NCBI GenBank assembly: GCA_050251575.1 | Contig: JBFWMP010000091.1 | Location: forward strand, 1-11,485 | Source: X23 sp050251575 | Lineage (GTDB): Bacteria; Bacillota; Clostridia; SK-Y3 | Length of the DNA stretch: 11,485 nt | Reading direction: 5' to 3' | Notes under the pieces: model-generated | The model's input: the letters and a program-made list of their open reading frames with translations, nothing else | Database searches by the model: none | What the model was told of the DNA's origin: nothing | Position numbers and translations under genes: made by a program | Shown: positions 1 to 6,770 of the stretch, in pieces | How positions within the stretch are numbered: position 1 is the stretch's first letter | How the letters are laid out: each line of letters opens with the position of its first letter

Positions 1-362
1 TCTTCCATTATTCTGATACTCAATTCTCTGATGGTTGTATTATCCATTTTGGATCAACTATTACGTGCAATGTGACTGTTGGCTTTGGAACGTTTATAAA
101 TAAACACGTTGTAATAGGTCATGATGTCGTAGTTGGAGATTTTTGCGTAGTCTCACCTAATAGTACAATCGGAGGAAATGTAATTATTGATGATGATTGT
201 TTTATTGGAAGCGGAGCAATAATTAAAAATGGAATAACTATTGGTAAAAACTCAATAATTGGAATGGGAGCAGTCGTCATTCATGATGTTCCTGAAAACT
301 CTGTTGTAGTAGGAAATCCTGCAACAAAAATTAGAGAAAATGCAACAAGAAAAGTATTCTAG
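1..362 (+). CDS. NeuD/PglD-type sugar O/N-acyltransferase, C-terminal part (5' end outside window)
   Basis: The reading frame is open from base 3 to the stop at 360-362, so the gene began before the window. About 119 residues are visible. A GTG at 72 is internal to the fold and is not the start. The protein is made of hexapeptide repeats ([IV]-G-x-x-x-x type) forming a left-handed beta-helix. It includes an IGHD segment whose His matches the catalytic base of PglD/NeuD enzymes, then a typical end with MGAVV, VPENSVVVGNPA and a short tail. Such enzymes move an acetyl or other acyl group from acyl-CoA to an amino or hydroxyl group of a nucleotide sugar in the cytoplasm. The missing N-terminal Rossmann-like domain that binds the sugar nucleotide should lie upstream. 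The stop is 8 bp before the carboxyltransferase start, so the genes are probably co-transcribed. The family call is firm; the sugar and acyl donor are unknown. Confidence 0.88.
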   Translation, partial: FHYSDTQFSDGCIIHFGSTITCNVTVGFGTFINKHVVIGHDVVVGDFCVVSPNSTIGGNVIIDDDCFIGSGAIIKNGITIGKNSIIGMGAVVIHDVPENSVVVGNPATKIRENATRKVF

Positions 363-370
363 AGTGAGAT

Positions 371-1861
371 GTGAATAATATGACAATACAATATAATTAT
401 GAATCTCAACATAAAAAAGGCAAGTTGCATGCTTTTGAACGTATCGAAAAGTTATTAGATAAAGGTTCCTTTATTGAAATAGGTTCGATGGTCCAGCATC
501 ATTCTACTAATTTTGGTATGGATAAAAAGAAAATTCCTTATGATGGAGTCATTACGGGTTTTGGTGAAATTGATGGTAATACAGTTGCTATATATTCCCA
601 AGACTTTTCTGTTATGGGCGGATCTCTTGGAGAAATGCACGGGAAGAAAATTGCAAATATAATGAGATTGGCGATTGATGCAAGATGTCCAATAATTGGA
701 ATCAATGATTCTGGAGGTGCCAGAATTCAAGAAGGAGTAAACGCTCTAAGTGGGTATGGTGAGATATTTAGGCTCAATACGATTGCCTCAGGGTATATTC
801 CTCAAATTTCCATAATTGCAGGACCTTGTGCCGGTGGAGCAGTATATTCCCCGGGAATAACAGATTTTGTGTTTGTGATAGATAAAATTAGTCAAATGTA
901 TGTCACTGGCCCTCAAGTTATCAAGAAGGTATTATTTCAAGATATTGATTCTGAAAAGCTTGGTGGTGCTTCGATGCATTCAAGCAGAAGTGGTGTTGCT
1001 CATTTCTTCGCAGAAGATGAAGCCGATTGTTATCACCAAGTTAAGACTTTGTTGCAATATATTCCTCATAGATTTGAGAAGACACCTAAGTTGAAGGTTT
1101 CTACTAACAACTCCTCTGACATTAGCTCATTAAGTTTTAAAATTCCAGAAAATGAACGACAGTCATATGATGTAAAAGCTTTGATAATAGAAATATTTAG
1201 AAATGAATTTATAGAAGTTAGTAAAAATTTTGCTCAGAACATCGTTATAGGCTTTGGGAAGCTTGAAGGTCAGACAATAGGCGTGATTGCAAATCAGCCA
1301 AAAGTTTTTGCTGGTGTTTTGGATTGTGATGCGAGTGATAAAGCTTCACGTTTTATTAGATATTGTGATGCATTCAATATCCCAATTTTAACGTTGGTTG
1401 ATGTTCCTGGTTTTCTTCCAGGAGCGGATCAAGAAATGAAGGGTATCATTAGACACGGTGCTAAATTGCTATATGCATATTCTGAGGCTACGATACCGAT
1501 GGTTACCTTGATTACGAGAAAAGCTTTTGGTGGTGCTTACATTGCGATGGGGAGTAAGCATTTGGGAGCAGATCTTGTCTTTGCTTGGCCTTCTGCTCAG
1601 ATTGCAGTTATGGGAGCAGAGGGAGCTGTCGAGGTTCTTTATAGGAAAGAGATGCAACATGCTGAAGGGATAGATTTTCAATCTAAGCTACAAGAGTACT
1701 CCAAATTATATATGAATCCAGAAATAGCTGCTGAAAATGGGATTATTGATGAAGTAATCAATCCGGAACAAACTAGAGAATATATTGTTCGTTCATTCTC
1801 TTTATTAAAAGATAAGACAGTTTTTCCAATTAATAAGAAGCATGGGAATATCCCTCTTTGA
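371..1861 (+). CDS. Acyl-CoA carboxylase carboxyltransferase (beta) subunit, PccB/MmdA family
   Basis: This is a full-length member of the carboxyltransferase family (496 aa; about 510 is usual). Its two crotonase-like halves are both intact. The N-terminal half has FGMDKKKIP (48-56), SQDFSVMGGSLGEMH (76-90), the oxyanion loop DSGGARIQEG (113-122) and AGPCAGGAVYSPGITDF (150-166). The C-terminal half has DVPGFLPGADQE (344-355), FGGAYIAMGSKHLGAD (386-401) and MGAEGAVEVLYR (414-425). It ends in KHGNIPL, the usual family terminus. The enzyme moves carboxyl from biotin to an acyl-CoA. The residue after GGAY is Ile391. From memory, the equivalent position is Asp in propionyl-specific PccB and Ile in broader AccB-type subunits, so acetyl-, propionyl- or butyryl-CoA are all possible. 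Biotin carboxylase and biotin-carrier subunits are not in the window. The start is GTG 371 or, equally plausibly, ATG 380. It is unusual in a glycan operon. Confidence 0.95.
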   Translation: MNNMTIQYNYESQHKKGKLHAFERIEKLLDKGSFIEIGSMVQHHSTNFGMDKKKIPYDGVITGFGEIDGNTVAIYSQDFSVMGGSLGEMHGKKIANIMRLAIDARCPIIGINDSGGARIQEGVNALSGYGEIFRLNTIASGYIPQISIIAGPCAGGAVYSPGITDFVFVIDKISQMYVTGPQVIKKVLFQDIDSEKLGGASMHSSRSGVAHFFAEDEADCYHQVKTLLQYIPHRFEKTPKLKVSTNNSSDISSLSFKIPENERQSYDVKALIIEIFRNEFIEVSKNFAQNIVIGFGKLEGQTIGVIANQPKVFAGVLDCDASDKASRFIRYCDAFNIPILTLVDVPGFLPGADQEMKGIIRHGAKLLYAYSEATIPMVTLITRKAFGGAYIAMGSKHLGADLVFAWPSAQIAVMGAEGAVEVLYRKEMQHAEGIDFQSKLQEYSKLYMNPEIAAENGIIDEVINPEQTREYIVRSFSLLKDKTVFPINKKHGNIPL

Positions 1862-1869
1862 GTGTTTCT

Positions 1870-2472
1870 ATGTATAAGTTCTTTAAAAGATTCTTTGATT
1901 TTGTAGTGGCTGCAATAGCAATAATCATATTGTCTCCAATACTGTTGGTGATATATGGTTTGGTCATTTTCAAGTTGGGGTATCCAGGAATTTTTAAACA
2001 AGAACGTCCGGGACTGAATGGAAAGATATTTACACTGTATAAATTTCGATCCATGACAAATGCGAAAAATGATCAAGGAGTTTTGCTTCCTAATCAGTTG
2101 CGATTAACAAAATTTGGGAAATTCCTTAGATCAACCAGTCTAGATGAGCTTCCTGAATTACTAAATATTGTGAAAGGTGATATGAGCATAGTTGGTCCAC
2201 GTCCTCTTCTTGTTAAATATTTGTCACGATATTCAGATGAACAAGCTAGAAGGCATGAAGTTAGGCCGGGAATCACAGGCTTAGCACAGGTAAATGGTAG
2301 AAACAGTATCACGTGGGAAGAAAAGTTTGCATATGATGTATTGTATGTCGATAAATATTCGTTTTGGCTTGATATTAAGATTCTACTGAAAACACTGGGC
2401 GTTGTTTTTAGGAAAGATGGTATAAATAGTACTGAAGAGATTACAATGGAAGAATTTCTAGGGGATAGTTAA
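1870..2472 (+). CDS. PglC-type phosphoglycosyl transferase (initiating sugar-1-phosphate transferase)
   Basis: The 200-residue product is a small monotopic phosphoglycosyl transferase. It transfers a sugar 1-phosphate from a UDP-sugar to undecaprenyl phosphate on the inner face of the membrane and so starts each repeat unit. Visible are the N-terminal MYKFFKRFFDF amphipathic start and a re-entrant hydrophobic segment (about 10-34) with the Ser-Pro break. The motif KQERPGLNGKIFTLYKFRSM (43-62) follows, then the catalytic Asp-Glu pair in SLDELPELLN (D92, E93), the motif MSIVGPRPLL, and VRPGITGLAQVNGRN (131-145). The length equals Campylobacter PglC and there is no WcaJ-type N-terminal extension. 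ATG 1870 gives the family's usual N-terminus. A TTG at 1858 overlapping the carboxyltransferase stop would add four residues. The acyltransferase two genes upstream makes an acylated amino sugar such as a bacillosamine type a reasonable substrate guess. Confidence 0.94.
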   Translation: MYKFFKRFFDFVVAAIAIIILSPILLVIYGLVIFKLGYPGIFKQERPGLNGKIFTLYKFRSMTNAKNDQGVLLPNQLRLTKFGKFLRSTSLDELPELLNIVKGDMSIVGPRPLLVKYLSRYSDEQARRHEVRPGITGLAQVNGRNSITWEEKFAYDVLYVDKYSFWLDIKILLKTLGVVFRKDGINSTEEITMEEFLGDS

Positions 2473-2519
2473 GAGTGTCTATCGTAAGACTTTCTAAATA
2501 AGGTAATAAATAAATTTAT

Positions 2520-3149
2520 ATGGAAGTTATCTCGATCATTATTCCTTCTTTGGTTTCAATTATTGCAATCTTCATTGCAGCTCGGGTATCAAGAAACGAA
2601 GAAAGAAGGATGAGAATAGAAGAGGTTACTGGTAATAATATTGTAAAGCATATTGCCTGTCTTAATAAATTTCTATCGGATCTTACAGAAGTACAGAATG
2701 ATGTACAAAATTATGTTTTCTATTCTTCTCAGATTATTAAAATCAATGAATATAAATTTTGTACTTCTGATTCTCTCAATGAAACTACAAAAAGAATTAA
2801 TGATATTCAAAAGAGAATAGTTAAGGAGTATGGCTCAGAGACAAATTCAGTTTATGCAAACCTTTGCTGCCAGTTATACCCAAAAATTACCTACCCTGAG
2901 TTATGGAGAACAATCGGATCAAGATATCTTGAAGGATCAATCAATGTTGTAGTATTGATTGGAAAGAAGTATTTTGAAAAAGATAAAGTATTTATTGAGA
3001 ACTATTCATCAATGTTTACAGGCCATGGGGCGGAGATTAACAGTATCGAAGATATCCGGAGATTTGTTATTGAGCATAATCAGGAAGTTCTTGATATTTA
3101 TTATCAATATCAAAAGGATCCAAATAGTTGGAGGCAAGAATGGTTGTAG
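2520..3149 (+). CDS. Membrane-anchored protein of unknown function
   Basis: I do not recognise a family in this 209-residue product. It opens with a strongly hydrophobic stretch (residues about 3-22, VISIIIPSL to IFIAARV) followed by a basic, charged run (RNEERRMRIEE). This suggests one N-terminal membrane anchor with the rest in the cytoplasm. The remainder is rich in Lys, Glu, Asn and Ile and probably helical, with four Cys (C47, C77, C121 and C122) and a C-terminal WRQEWL. Base composition is A+T-rich like the glycan genes upstream. The start ATG 2520 has only a poor ribosome site; AAGG lies about 16 bases before it. The gene lies 47 bp after the phosphoglycosyl transferase and ends just before the repeat-flanked accessory module. 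It may be a cargo or defence-type gene rather than a glycan enzyme. Confidence 0.7.
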   Translation: MEVISIIIPSLVSIIAIFIAARVSRNEERRMRIEEVTGNNIVKHIACLNKFLSDLTEVQNDVQNYVFYSSQIIKINEYKFCTSDSLNETTKRINDIQKRIVKEYGSETNSVYANLCCQLYPKITYPELWRTIGSRYLEGSINVVVLIGKKYFEKDKVFIENYSSMFTGHGAEINSIEDIRRFVIEHNQEVLDIYYQYQKDPNSWRQEWL

Positions 3150-3229
3150 GAAATGATAAACTATTTTCCTGAACTTTCAGTGTCACTTATGAATCTCATA
3201 ATTTTCTCTCCGAATAGATTGTCCAGTAC

Positions 3230-3423
3230 CTAGAGACGAATTCCACATAATCCACATACCCCAAAGAATGGGTAGCGGCGCATTGGCCAGCTCTTCCTTG
3301 CAGACAGTATGTGAGCGAGAGAAGAAGAGCTGAATTGCCAATAGGCGCGTAGGGAAAGGCTTTCCCCTCATCACTCTATTCATCAGTTCTGGAAATCTCA
3401 TAGAGCACGAAATAGTTTTTACC
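3230..3423. repeat. Left copy of ~200-bp imperfect direct repeat flanking the HNH gene
   Basis: This stretch matches 4836-5049 in the same orientation. It stays in register (offset 1606 bp) for about the first 125 bases, from CTAG to GCGTAGGGA, at high identity. After a 20-bp length difference it matches again through TTCATCAGTTCTGGAAATCT and CATAGAGCACGAAATAG. It contains a 9-bp perfect stem, CAGCTCTTC at 3288-3296 and GAAGAGCTG at 3324-3332, and a second palindrome GGGAAAGGCTTTCCC at 3352-3366. No convincing coding frame is shared. Minus-strand frames share a short peptide and then diverge at the indel. Confidence 0.88.
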
Positions 3424-3482
3424 GCCTGAGTCCAAACATGTTCGCAATTTCGTGTTGAATAGGTCATGAGACACCAAACGCA

Positions 3483-3704
3483 TTATGCAACCTCTTCCAA
3501 TTTCAATCTCTGTTTAGTCAACGACTGGACACGCACATATGCTCTTCCCAATCGCCATTCATTCTCATATTCTATGAGATAGGTGGTGATCAATCGGATG
3601 TATGAAGCCTTGTTTGGGAAAATACCCACCACCTTTGAACGCCTACGAATTTTTGCCAGTGATTTACTCATTAGAAGGACCATTCGGGCGAAGGATTTAC
3701 GAGA
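3483..3704 (-). pseudogene. C-terminal remnant of an IS256 (Mutator)-type transposase
   Basis: On the minus strand the frame ending at TAA (3485-3483) reads IRRRSKVVGIFPNKAS, then IRLITTYLIEYENEWRLGR, then about 20 more residues to the stop. The R-R-(S/T)-K-V-V-G-I-F-P-N block, followed by a helix with E-x-x-x-E-W and a Gly-Arg, is the typical C-terminal end of IS256-family DDE transposases. Only about 70 codons remain. The catalytic Asp, Asp and Glu lie in the missing part, so the fragment cannot be active. It stops being recognisable where the oppositely oriented HNH gene begins (3704). The insertion or recombination that brought the HNH gene may therefore have cut this element. The family call rests on remembered motif resemblance, not a search. 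Confidence 0.68.
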
Positions 3705-4819
3705 TGTCCAAATGCTACATGTGTAATGAAGAGCTAACTTCGAGAAACGTAACTGAAGAACACATTTTCCTGAACTCGATTGGAGGGAGGCTTAAGTCTA
3801 CAAAACTAATCTGTAAAACCTGCAACTCTAAGTTCGGATGTGGGAGCGACTCTGAGTTATCAGATCAACTCAACTTTTTTGCAAACATTCTCATGATTAA
3901 GCGTGAGCGTGGAAACCCACCGCCGGTACTTATGGAGCAAGAATCGACGGGTCATCGCTATTTCGTTGATCACCAAGGCAAACTGGAAATTGAAAAGCCC
4001 ATTTTTGAACAGACTACTACTGGACCCAATACCGTGATTCGAATCCAAGCCAGAACAATTGAGGAAGCTCGGAAAATGCTTTCTGGTCTAAAGAGGAAAA
4101 AACCAAATATGGATGTCGAGGCGATTCTGTCATCCGCAAAGGTTATTCAAGAGCCCATAGACGAGCATCTTAATATAAAACTCGTGATTGGGGGAAAAGA
4201 CTCACTTCCTGCAATTCTGAAAATAGCCATTGGATATTACATTGAACAGACTGATGATACCGCCTCAGTTGCGAACGCTATAAACGACCTAAAAAGGAGT
4301 GATGGAAGCAGAGTCGAACCAATCATACTTGACGAACCACTGTTCGACTTAGGCGAAAAAGAAATTACACATAGCATCTTTTTGTTCGGAGACGAAAAGT
4401 CAAAGAGGCTCTATGCAATTGTCGAACTTTTCAGTGTAGTACAGTTTGTGGTGAGATTGTCGGATGACTACTTGGGTGAAGATTTCCAAGATCTATATGT
4501 CTATGACGTAATTAACAGAGTTCCAAGAACAAAATCCCTGAAGAATATTCCTAGCCATGATTTCATATTCCAATTCTCCTATCCAGACTCCAGTCCGAAC
4601 CTCCAGATTTTACAGCGAGCAATGGAACGCCTAATGGGTGTTGCAATGGAGCGGCAGCATTCCTACTTTCAGGGCGAAATGATAGGGAAGGCTTGGGACA
4701 ATACTATCAACAAAATGATACCTCAGGGGGCACCGGTGTCTCGAGAGGCCGTGGAGGCATTTGGTGAAGAGTTGATGAAAGAACTTGAACCATATATCTC
4801 AAGATTGATTAAGGAATAG
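3704..4819 (+). CDS. HNH endonuclease-like protein (HNH_5-type zinc motif), 371 aa
   Basis: The N-terminus carries a compact HNH/zinc module: C4-x2-C7, then TEEHIFLNSIGGRL (17-30) with the putative catalytic His20, then I-C37-x2-C40-N41-SKFG. This is the C-x2-C / EHI-x-N-x-(I/L)-GG / C-x2-CN-S-x-FG arrangement of HNH_5-type proteins, which are presumed metal-dependent nucleases. The remaining ~320 residues match no fold I recognise and may sense a substrate or partner. I chose ATG 3704 because AAGGA sits about eight bases upstream and the zinc motif follows at once. An upstream in-frame ATG at 3602 would add 34 residues that are antisense to the IS256 remnant. The gene stands alone between two direct repeats, and its base composition is less A+T-rich than the glycan genes. 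It is probably accessory cargo, perhaps antiphage or mobile-element related. The HNH motif is clear; the role is unknown. Confidence 0.82.
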   Translation: MSKCYMCNEELTSRNVTEEHIFLNSIGGRLKSTKLICKTCNSKFGCGSDSELSDQLNFFANILMIKRERGNPPPVLMEQESTGHRYFVDHQGKLEIEKPIFEQTTTGPNTVIRIQARTIEEARKMLSGLKRKKPNMDVEAILSSAKVIQEPIDEHLNIKLVIGGKDSLPAILKIAIGYYIEQTDDTASVANAINDLKRSDGSRVEPIILDEPLFDLGEKEITHSIFLFGDEKSKRLYAIVELFSVVQFVVRLSDDYLGEDFQDLYVYDVINRVPRTKSLKNIPSHDFIFQFSYPDSSPNLQILQRAMERLMGVAMERQHSYFQGEMIGKAWDNTINKMIPQGAPVSREAVEAFGEELMKELEPYISRLIKE

Positions 4820-4835
4820 GATTCTAATATTGATT

Positions 4836-5049
4836 CTAGGTACGAACACCACAAGCTCCACACTCACCAAAGAAAGGGTAGCGCCGCATTGACCAGCTCT
4901 TCCTTGCAGACAGTATGGGAGCAAGAGAAGAAGAGCTGAATAGCCAATAGGTGCGTAGGGATGGGAGGCGAGCTGGCGCAGCCTTCCCTTTTCCCTCATC
5001 ACTATTCATCAGTTCTGGAAATCTCATAGAGCACGAAATAGTTTTAACC
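4836..5049. repeat. Right copy of ~200-bp imperfect direct repeat flanking the HNH gene
   Basis: This is the partner of 3230-3423 and begins 16 bp after the HNH stop codon. The stem CAGCTCTTC (4894-4902) / GAAGAGCTG (4930-4938) is retained exactly, with the same spacing as in the left copy. In place of the left copy's short palindrome there are about 20 extra bases. They form a different but co-located hairpin: GGGAGGC at 4963-4969 opposite GCCTTCCC at 4981-4988, with one bulged base. Keeping paired arms despite a length change hints that folded structure, in DNA or RNA, matters here. Confidence 0.88.
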
Positions 5050-5100
5050 TGTATCAATGATATGAGATGTTCCATAGTCCTAAGAGAACATCATGTAGTC
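5050..5100. other. Inverted repeat immediately after right direct repeat
   Basis: GATGTTC at 5066-5072 is matched by GAACATC at 5086-5092, a perfect 7-bp stem with a 13-base loop. No T-tract follows, so it is not a standard terminator. It lies just outside the right direct repeat and before the possible transposase scrap. It could be an operator-like site, part of a decayed element end, or chance. Confidence 0.3.
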
Positions 5101-5301
5101 TCTAATATTCATGGGGGGTTGGATGTTAAGAGAAATAGTTTTCATACAGCTATCATCCATACCAATACAAAAGCAACTGCTATAGAGCAAGGCAGCATAC
5201 TGAGCAAAGTTGAATCAACTGGGTTCATCATCCATGGAAAGGATGAAAGGAATCAGAGATCTGAAAGGCATGGGAATGATTTGGAGTCGCTGAGAGGTTG
5301 A
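5101..5301 (+). pseudogene. Possible N-terminal scrap of an IS110-type transposase
   Basis: The frame beginning at 5101 has no stop until 5299-5301 and reads GGLDVKRNSFHTAIIHTNTK, then ATAIEQGSILSKVESTGF. The pattern G-(L/I)-D-V-x-(K/R)-x-S-F-x-x-A-(I/V)-I, followed about 20 residues later by S-x-x-E-x-x-G-F, resembles the start of IS110-family DEDD transposases, where the Asp of GxDV is the first catalytic acid. There is no start codon at the expected place and the frame loses resemblance after about 40 residues. If real, it is a dead fragment of about 60 codons. The resemblance is modest and chance is not excluded. From 5302 to 5451 I see only A+T-rich spacer leading into the glycosyltransferase. 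Confidence 0.33.
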
Positions 5302-5442
5302 AAGCCAGGCAATTCAATAGATTGGGTTAGTCTCGTTTTTATTGGAATTCTAGATATTGAAATAATTAGTATAGCATTGCTGATCTCCTTTCGACCAATA
5401 ACTACAATTATCAAATAGCCTGATAAAAGATCGACTGATACT

Positions 5443-5448
5443 GAGGAG
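5443..5448 (+). promoter_or_regulatory. Strong ribosome binding site for the 5452 glycosyltransferase
   Basis: GAGGAG, within ctGAGGAGAGc, lies three bases before ATG 5452. It is the best Shine-Dalgarno match in the window and fixes that start. It sits where the sequence returns from the accessory scar to A+T-rich glycan coding DNA. Confidence 0.75.
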
Positions 5449-5451
5449 AGC

Positions 5452-6558
5452 ATGAAAATACTTTATGTAACTACTGTTTCAAGTACCACAAATTTCTTTA
5501 TTTCACATGTAAATATGCTTATAGATCAAGGTCATTCTGTAGATTTTGCATGTAATGTGCATAAGCCAATAAAGCAATCACTTCTGGATCGTGGATGTAG
5601 GGTGTTCCAGATTGATTTTAGCAGGTCACCATTGGATCTTTCAAATATGAGAGCATATAAAGAAGTAAAAGCACTCATAATTCGAGAGAAATACGATATT
5701 GTACACGTACATACTCCTGTTGCGGCTGCAGTAACTCGACTTGCAATTAAGAATATACCAAACATTAAAGTAATCTATACTGCCCATGGCTTTCACTTCT
5801 ACAAAGGGGCTCCATTAAAGAACTGGCTGCTCTATTACCCTATTGAGAAACACCTTTCAAAATACACTGATGTGTTGATTACTATCAATTTGGAAGATTA
5901 TGAGAGAGCAAAGCGAAAATTCAAAGCAAAAAAGATTGAGTACGTTCCAGGAGTAGGAATTGATATAAACAAATTCCAAAGTGTTTCTGTTGATAGAGAG
6001 AAAAAACGCGCTGAGTTAGGTATTCCTAAAGATGCATATGTAATGCTCTCTGTTGGGGAATTGAATGAGAATAAAAACCACTCTACGGTAATTAAAGCAC
6101 TTAAAAAAGTTAATAATCCGAATATCACATACATCATTTGCGGTATAGGGCCTTTGAAGGATAAGCTCGATTCTCTAATAGAAAAATTAGAATTGACTAC
6201 ACAGGTTAAACTACTAGGATATCGACCTGATATTCCAGAAATATTAAAAATTTCTGATTTGTTTGTGTTTCCATCTTATAGAGAGGGGCTATCAGTGTCT
6301 TTAATGGAAGCAATGATCTCAGGGTTGCCTGTAATTTGTTCAATTATCAGAGGTAATACGGATCTTATACATGAAGGAAAAGGCGGTTATTTGGTAGAGC
6401 CGAATGATATTGATGGATTTGCTTCTGCGATTAGAAAGATAATTAGCAATCAAGAAAAGTCAAAAGAGTTTGTTCAATATAATAAAGAACGAATAATTGA
6501 GTTTTCTGATGATAGGGTGCTGGAGAGGATGGATGAGATATATAGAGGGTTGATTTAA
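5452..6558 (+). CDS. Family 4 glycosyltransferase, EpsD/CapM-like
   Basis: This 368-residue cytoplasmic enzyme should transfer a sugar from a nucleotide donor to the growing lipid-linked repeat unit, with retention of configuration (GT-B fold). The N-terminal acceptor domain shows MKILYVTTVSSTTNFFISHV, DIVHVHTPVAAAVTRLA (82-98) and IYTAHGFHFYKGAPLKNWLL (108-127), a block typical of EpsD/CapM-type enzymes. The C-terminal donor domain has PGVGID (166-171), SVGELNENKNH (200-210), and the family's E-x7-E pair in PSYREGLSVSLMEAM (E278, E286). The length is normal and the gene looks intact. It stands alone between two decayed stretches: the nearest glycan gene upstream is at 2472 and the next downstream at 7609. 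It must therefore be transcribed through the scars or from its own promoter. The donor sugar cannot be read from sequence. Confidence 0.93.
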   Translation: MKILYVTTVSSTTNFFISHVNMLIDQGHSVDFACNVHKPIKQSLLDRGCRVFQIDFSRSPLDLSNMRAYKEVKALIIREKYDIVHVHTPVAAAVTRLAIKNIPNIKVIYTAHGFHFYKGAPLKNWLLYYPIEKHLSKYTDVLITINLEDYERAKRKFKAKKIEYVPGVGIDINKFQSVSVDREKKRAELGIPKDAYVMLSVGELNENKNHSTVIKALKKVNNPNITYIICGIGPLKDKLDSLIEKLELTTQVKLLGYRPDIPEILKISDLFVFPSYREGLSVSLMEAMISGLPVICSIIRGNTDLIHEGKGGYLVEPNDIDGFASAIRKIISNQEKSKEFVQYNKERIIEFSDDRVLERMDEIYRGLI

Positions 6559-6629
6559 AATGTTCATCGTATCTTATTCTAGTTTAAACAGGATAGTATT
6601 TTACGTTTCGTAAGTAAGGGTGTGTTCTA

Positions 6630-6770
6630 GTGCTTCAAGAATATCGAGGTTCAGAATGGAGGAGATGGGAATTGCATCTGCACACTCCTCACACGAAGAA
6701 AGAAGATAAGTATCTTGGAAAAACTTCAGAAGAGAAATGGGATAATTTCTATCAGGCAATTGCTGGCGGT
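6630..6770 (+). pseudogene. N-terminal fragment of a TrlF-type PHP-domain ATPase
   Basis: The first ~47 codons from GTG 6630 read EYRGSEWRRWELHLHTPHTK, then KYLGKTSEEKWDNFYQAI. The RGSEWR-x-W-(D/E)-L-H-(V/L)-H-TP opening, with its HxH metal motif, and the following EEKWDNFY match the start of TrlF-family proteins (PHP phosphoesterase plus AAA-like ATPase, usually many hundreds of residues). After about 6770 the resemblance stops. The frame runs through unrelated sequence to a stop near 6866, so nothing beyond the first PHP motif survives. A weak ribosome site (AAGGGTG near 6615) lies upstream, so a short peptide might be made. These proteins are often linked to accessory or defence loci. The fragment therefore looks like the stub of an accessory gene removed by deletion or insertion. 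Confidence 0.7.

Noticed and set aside
2473..2500. A terminator after the phosphoglycosyl transferase.
   Set aside because: Only a four-base stem (GTCT/AGAC) is present, with no T-tract.
3230..4819. An IscB/omega-RNA-like system, that is an HNH nuclease with an adjacent structured RNA of about 200 bases.
   Set aside because: The HNH protein has its zinc/HNH motif at the extreme N-terminus and shows no split RuvC domain or arginine-rich bridge, so it is not an IscB-type protein.
3230..5049. The direct repeats as integron attC sites with the HNH gene as a classic cassette.
   Set aside because: No matching GTTRRRY and RYYYAAC core boxes are present at the repeat ends. The nearest candidates around GTTTTAAC fail the consensus, and no integrase is visible.
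3183..5075. Minus-strand open frames across both repeats that share the peptide VKTISCSMRFPELMN.
   Set aside because: The shared peptide simply reflects the DNA repeat. The frames diverge at the indels, have no ribosome site, and show no protein-like conservation.
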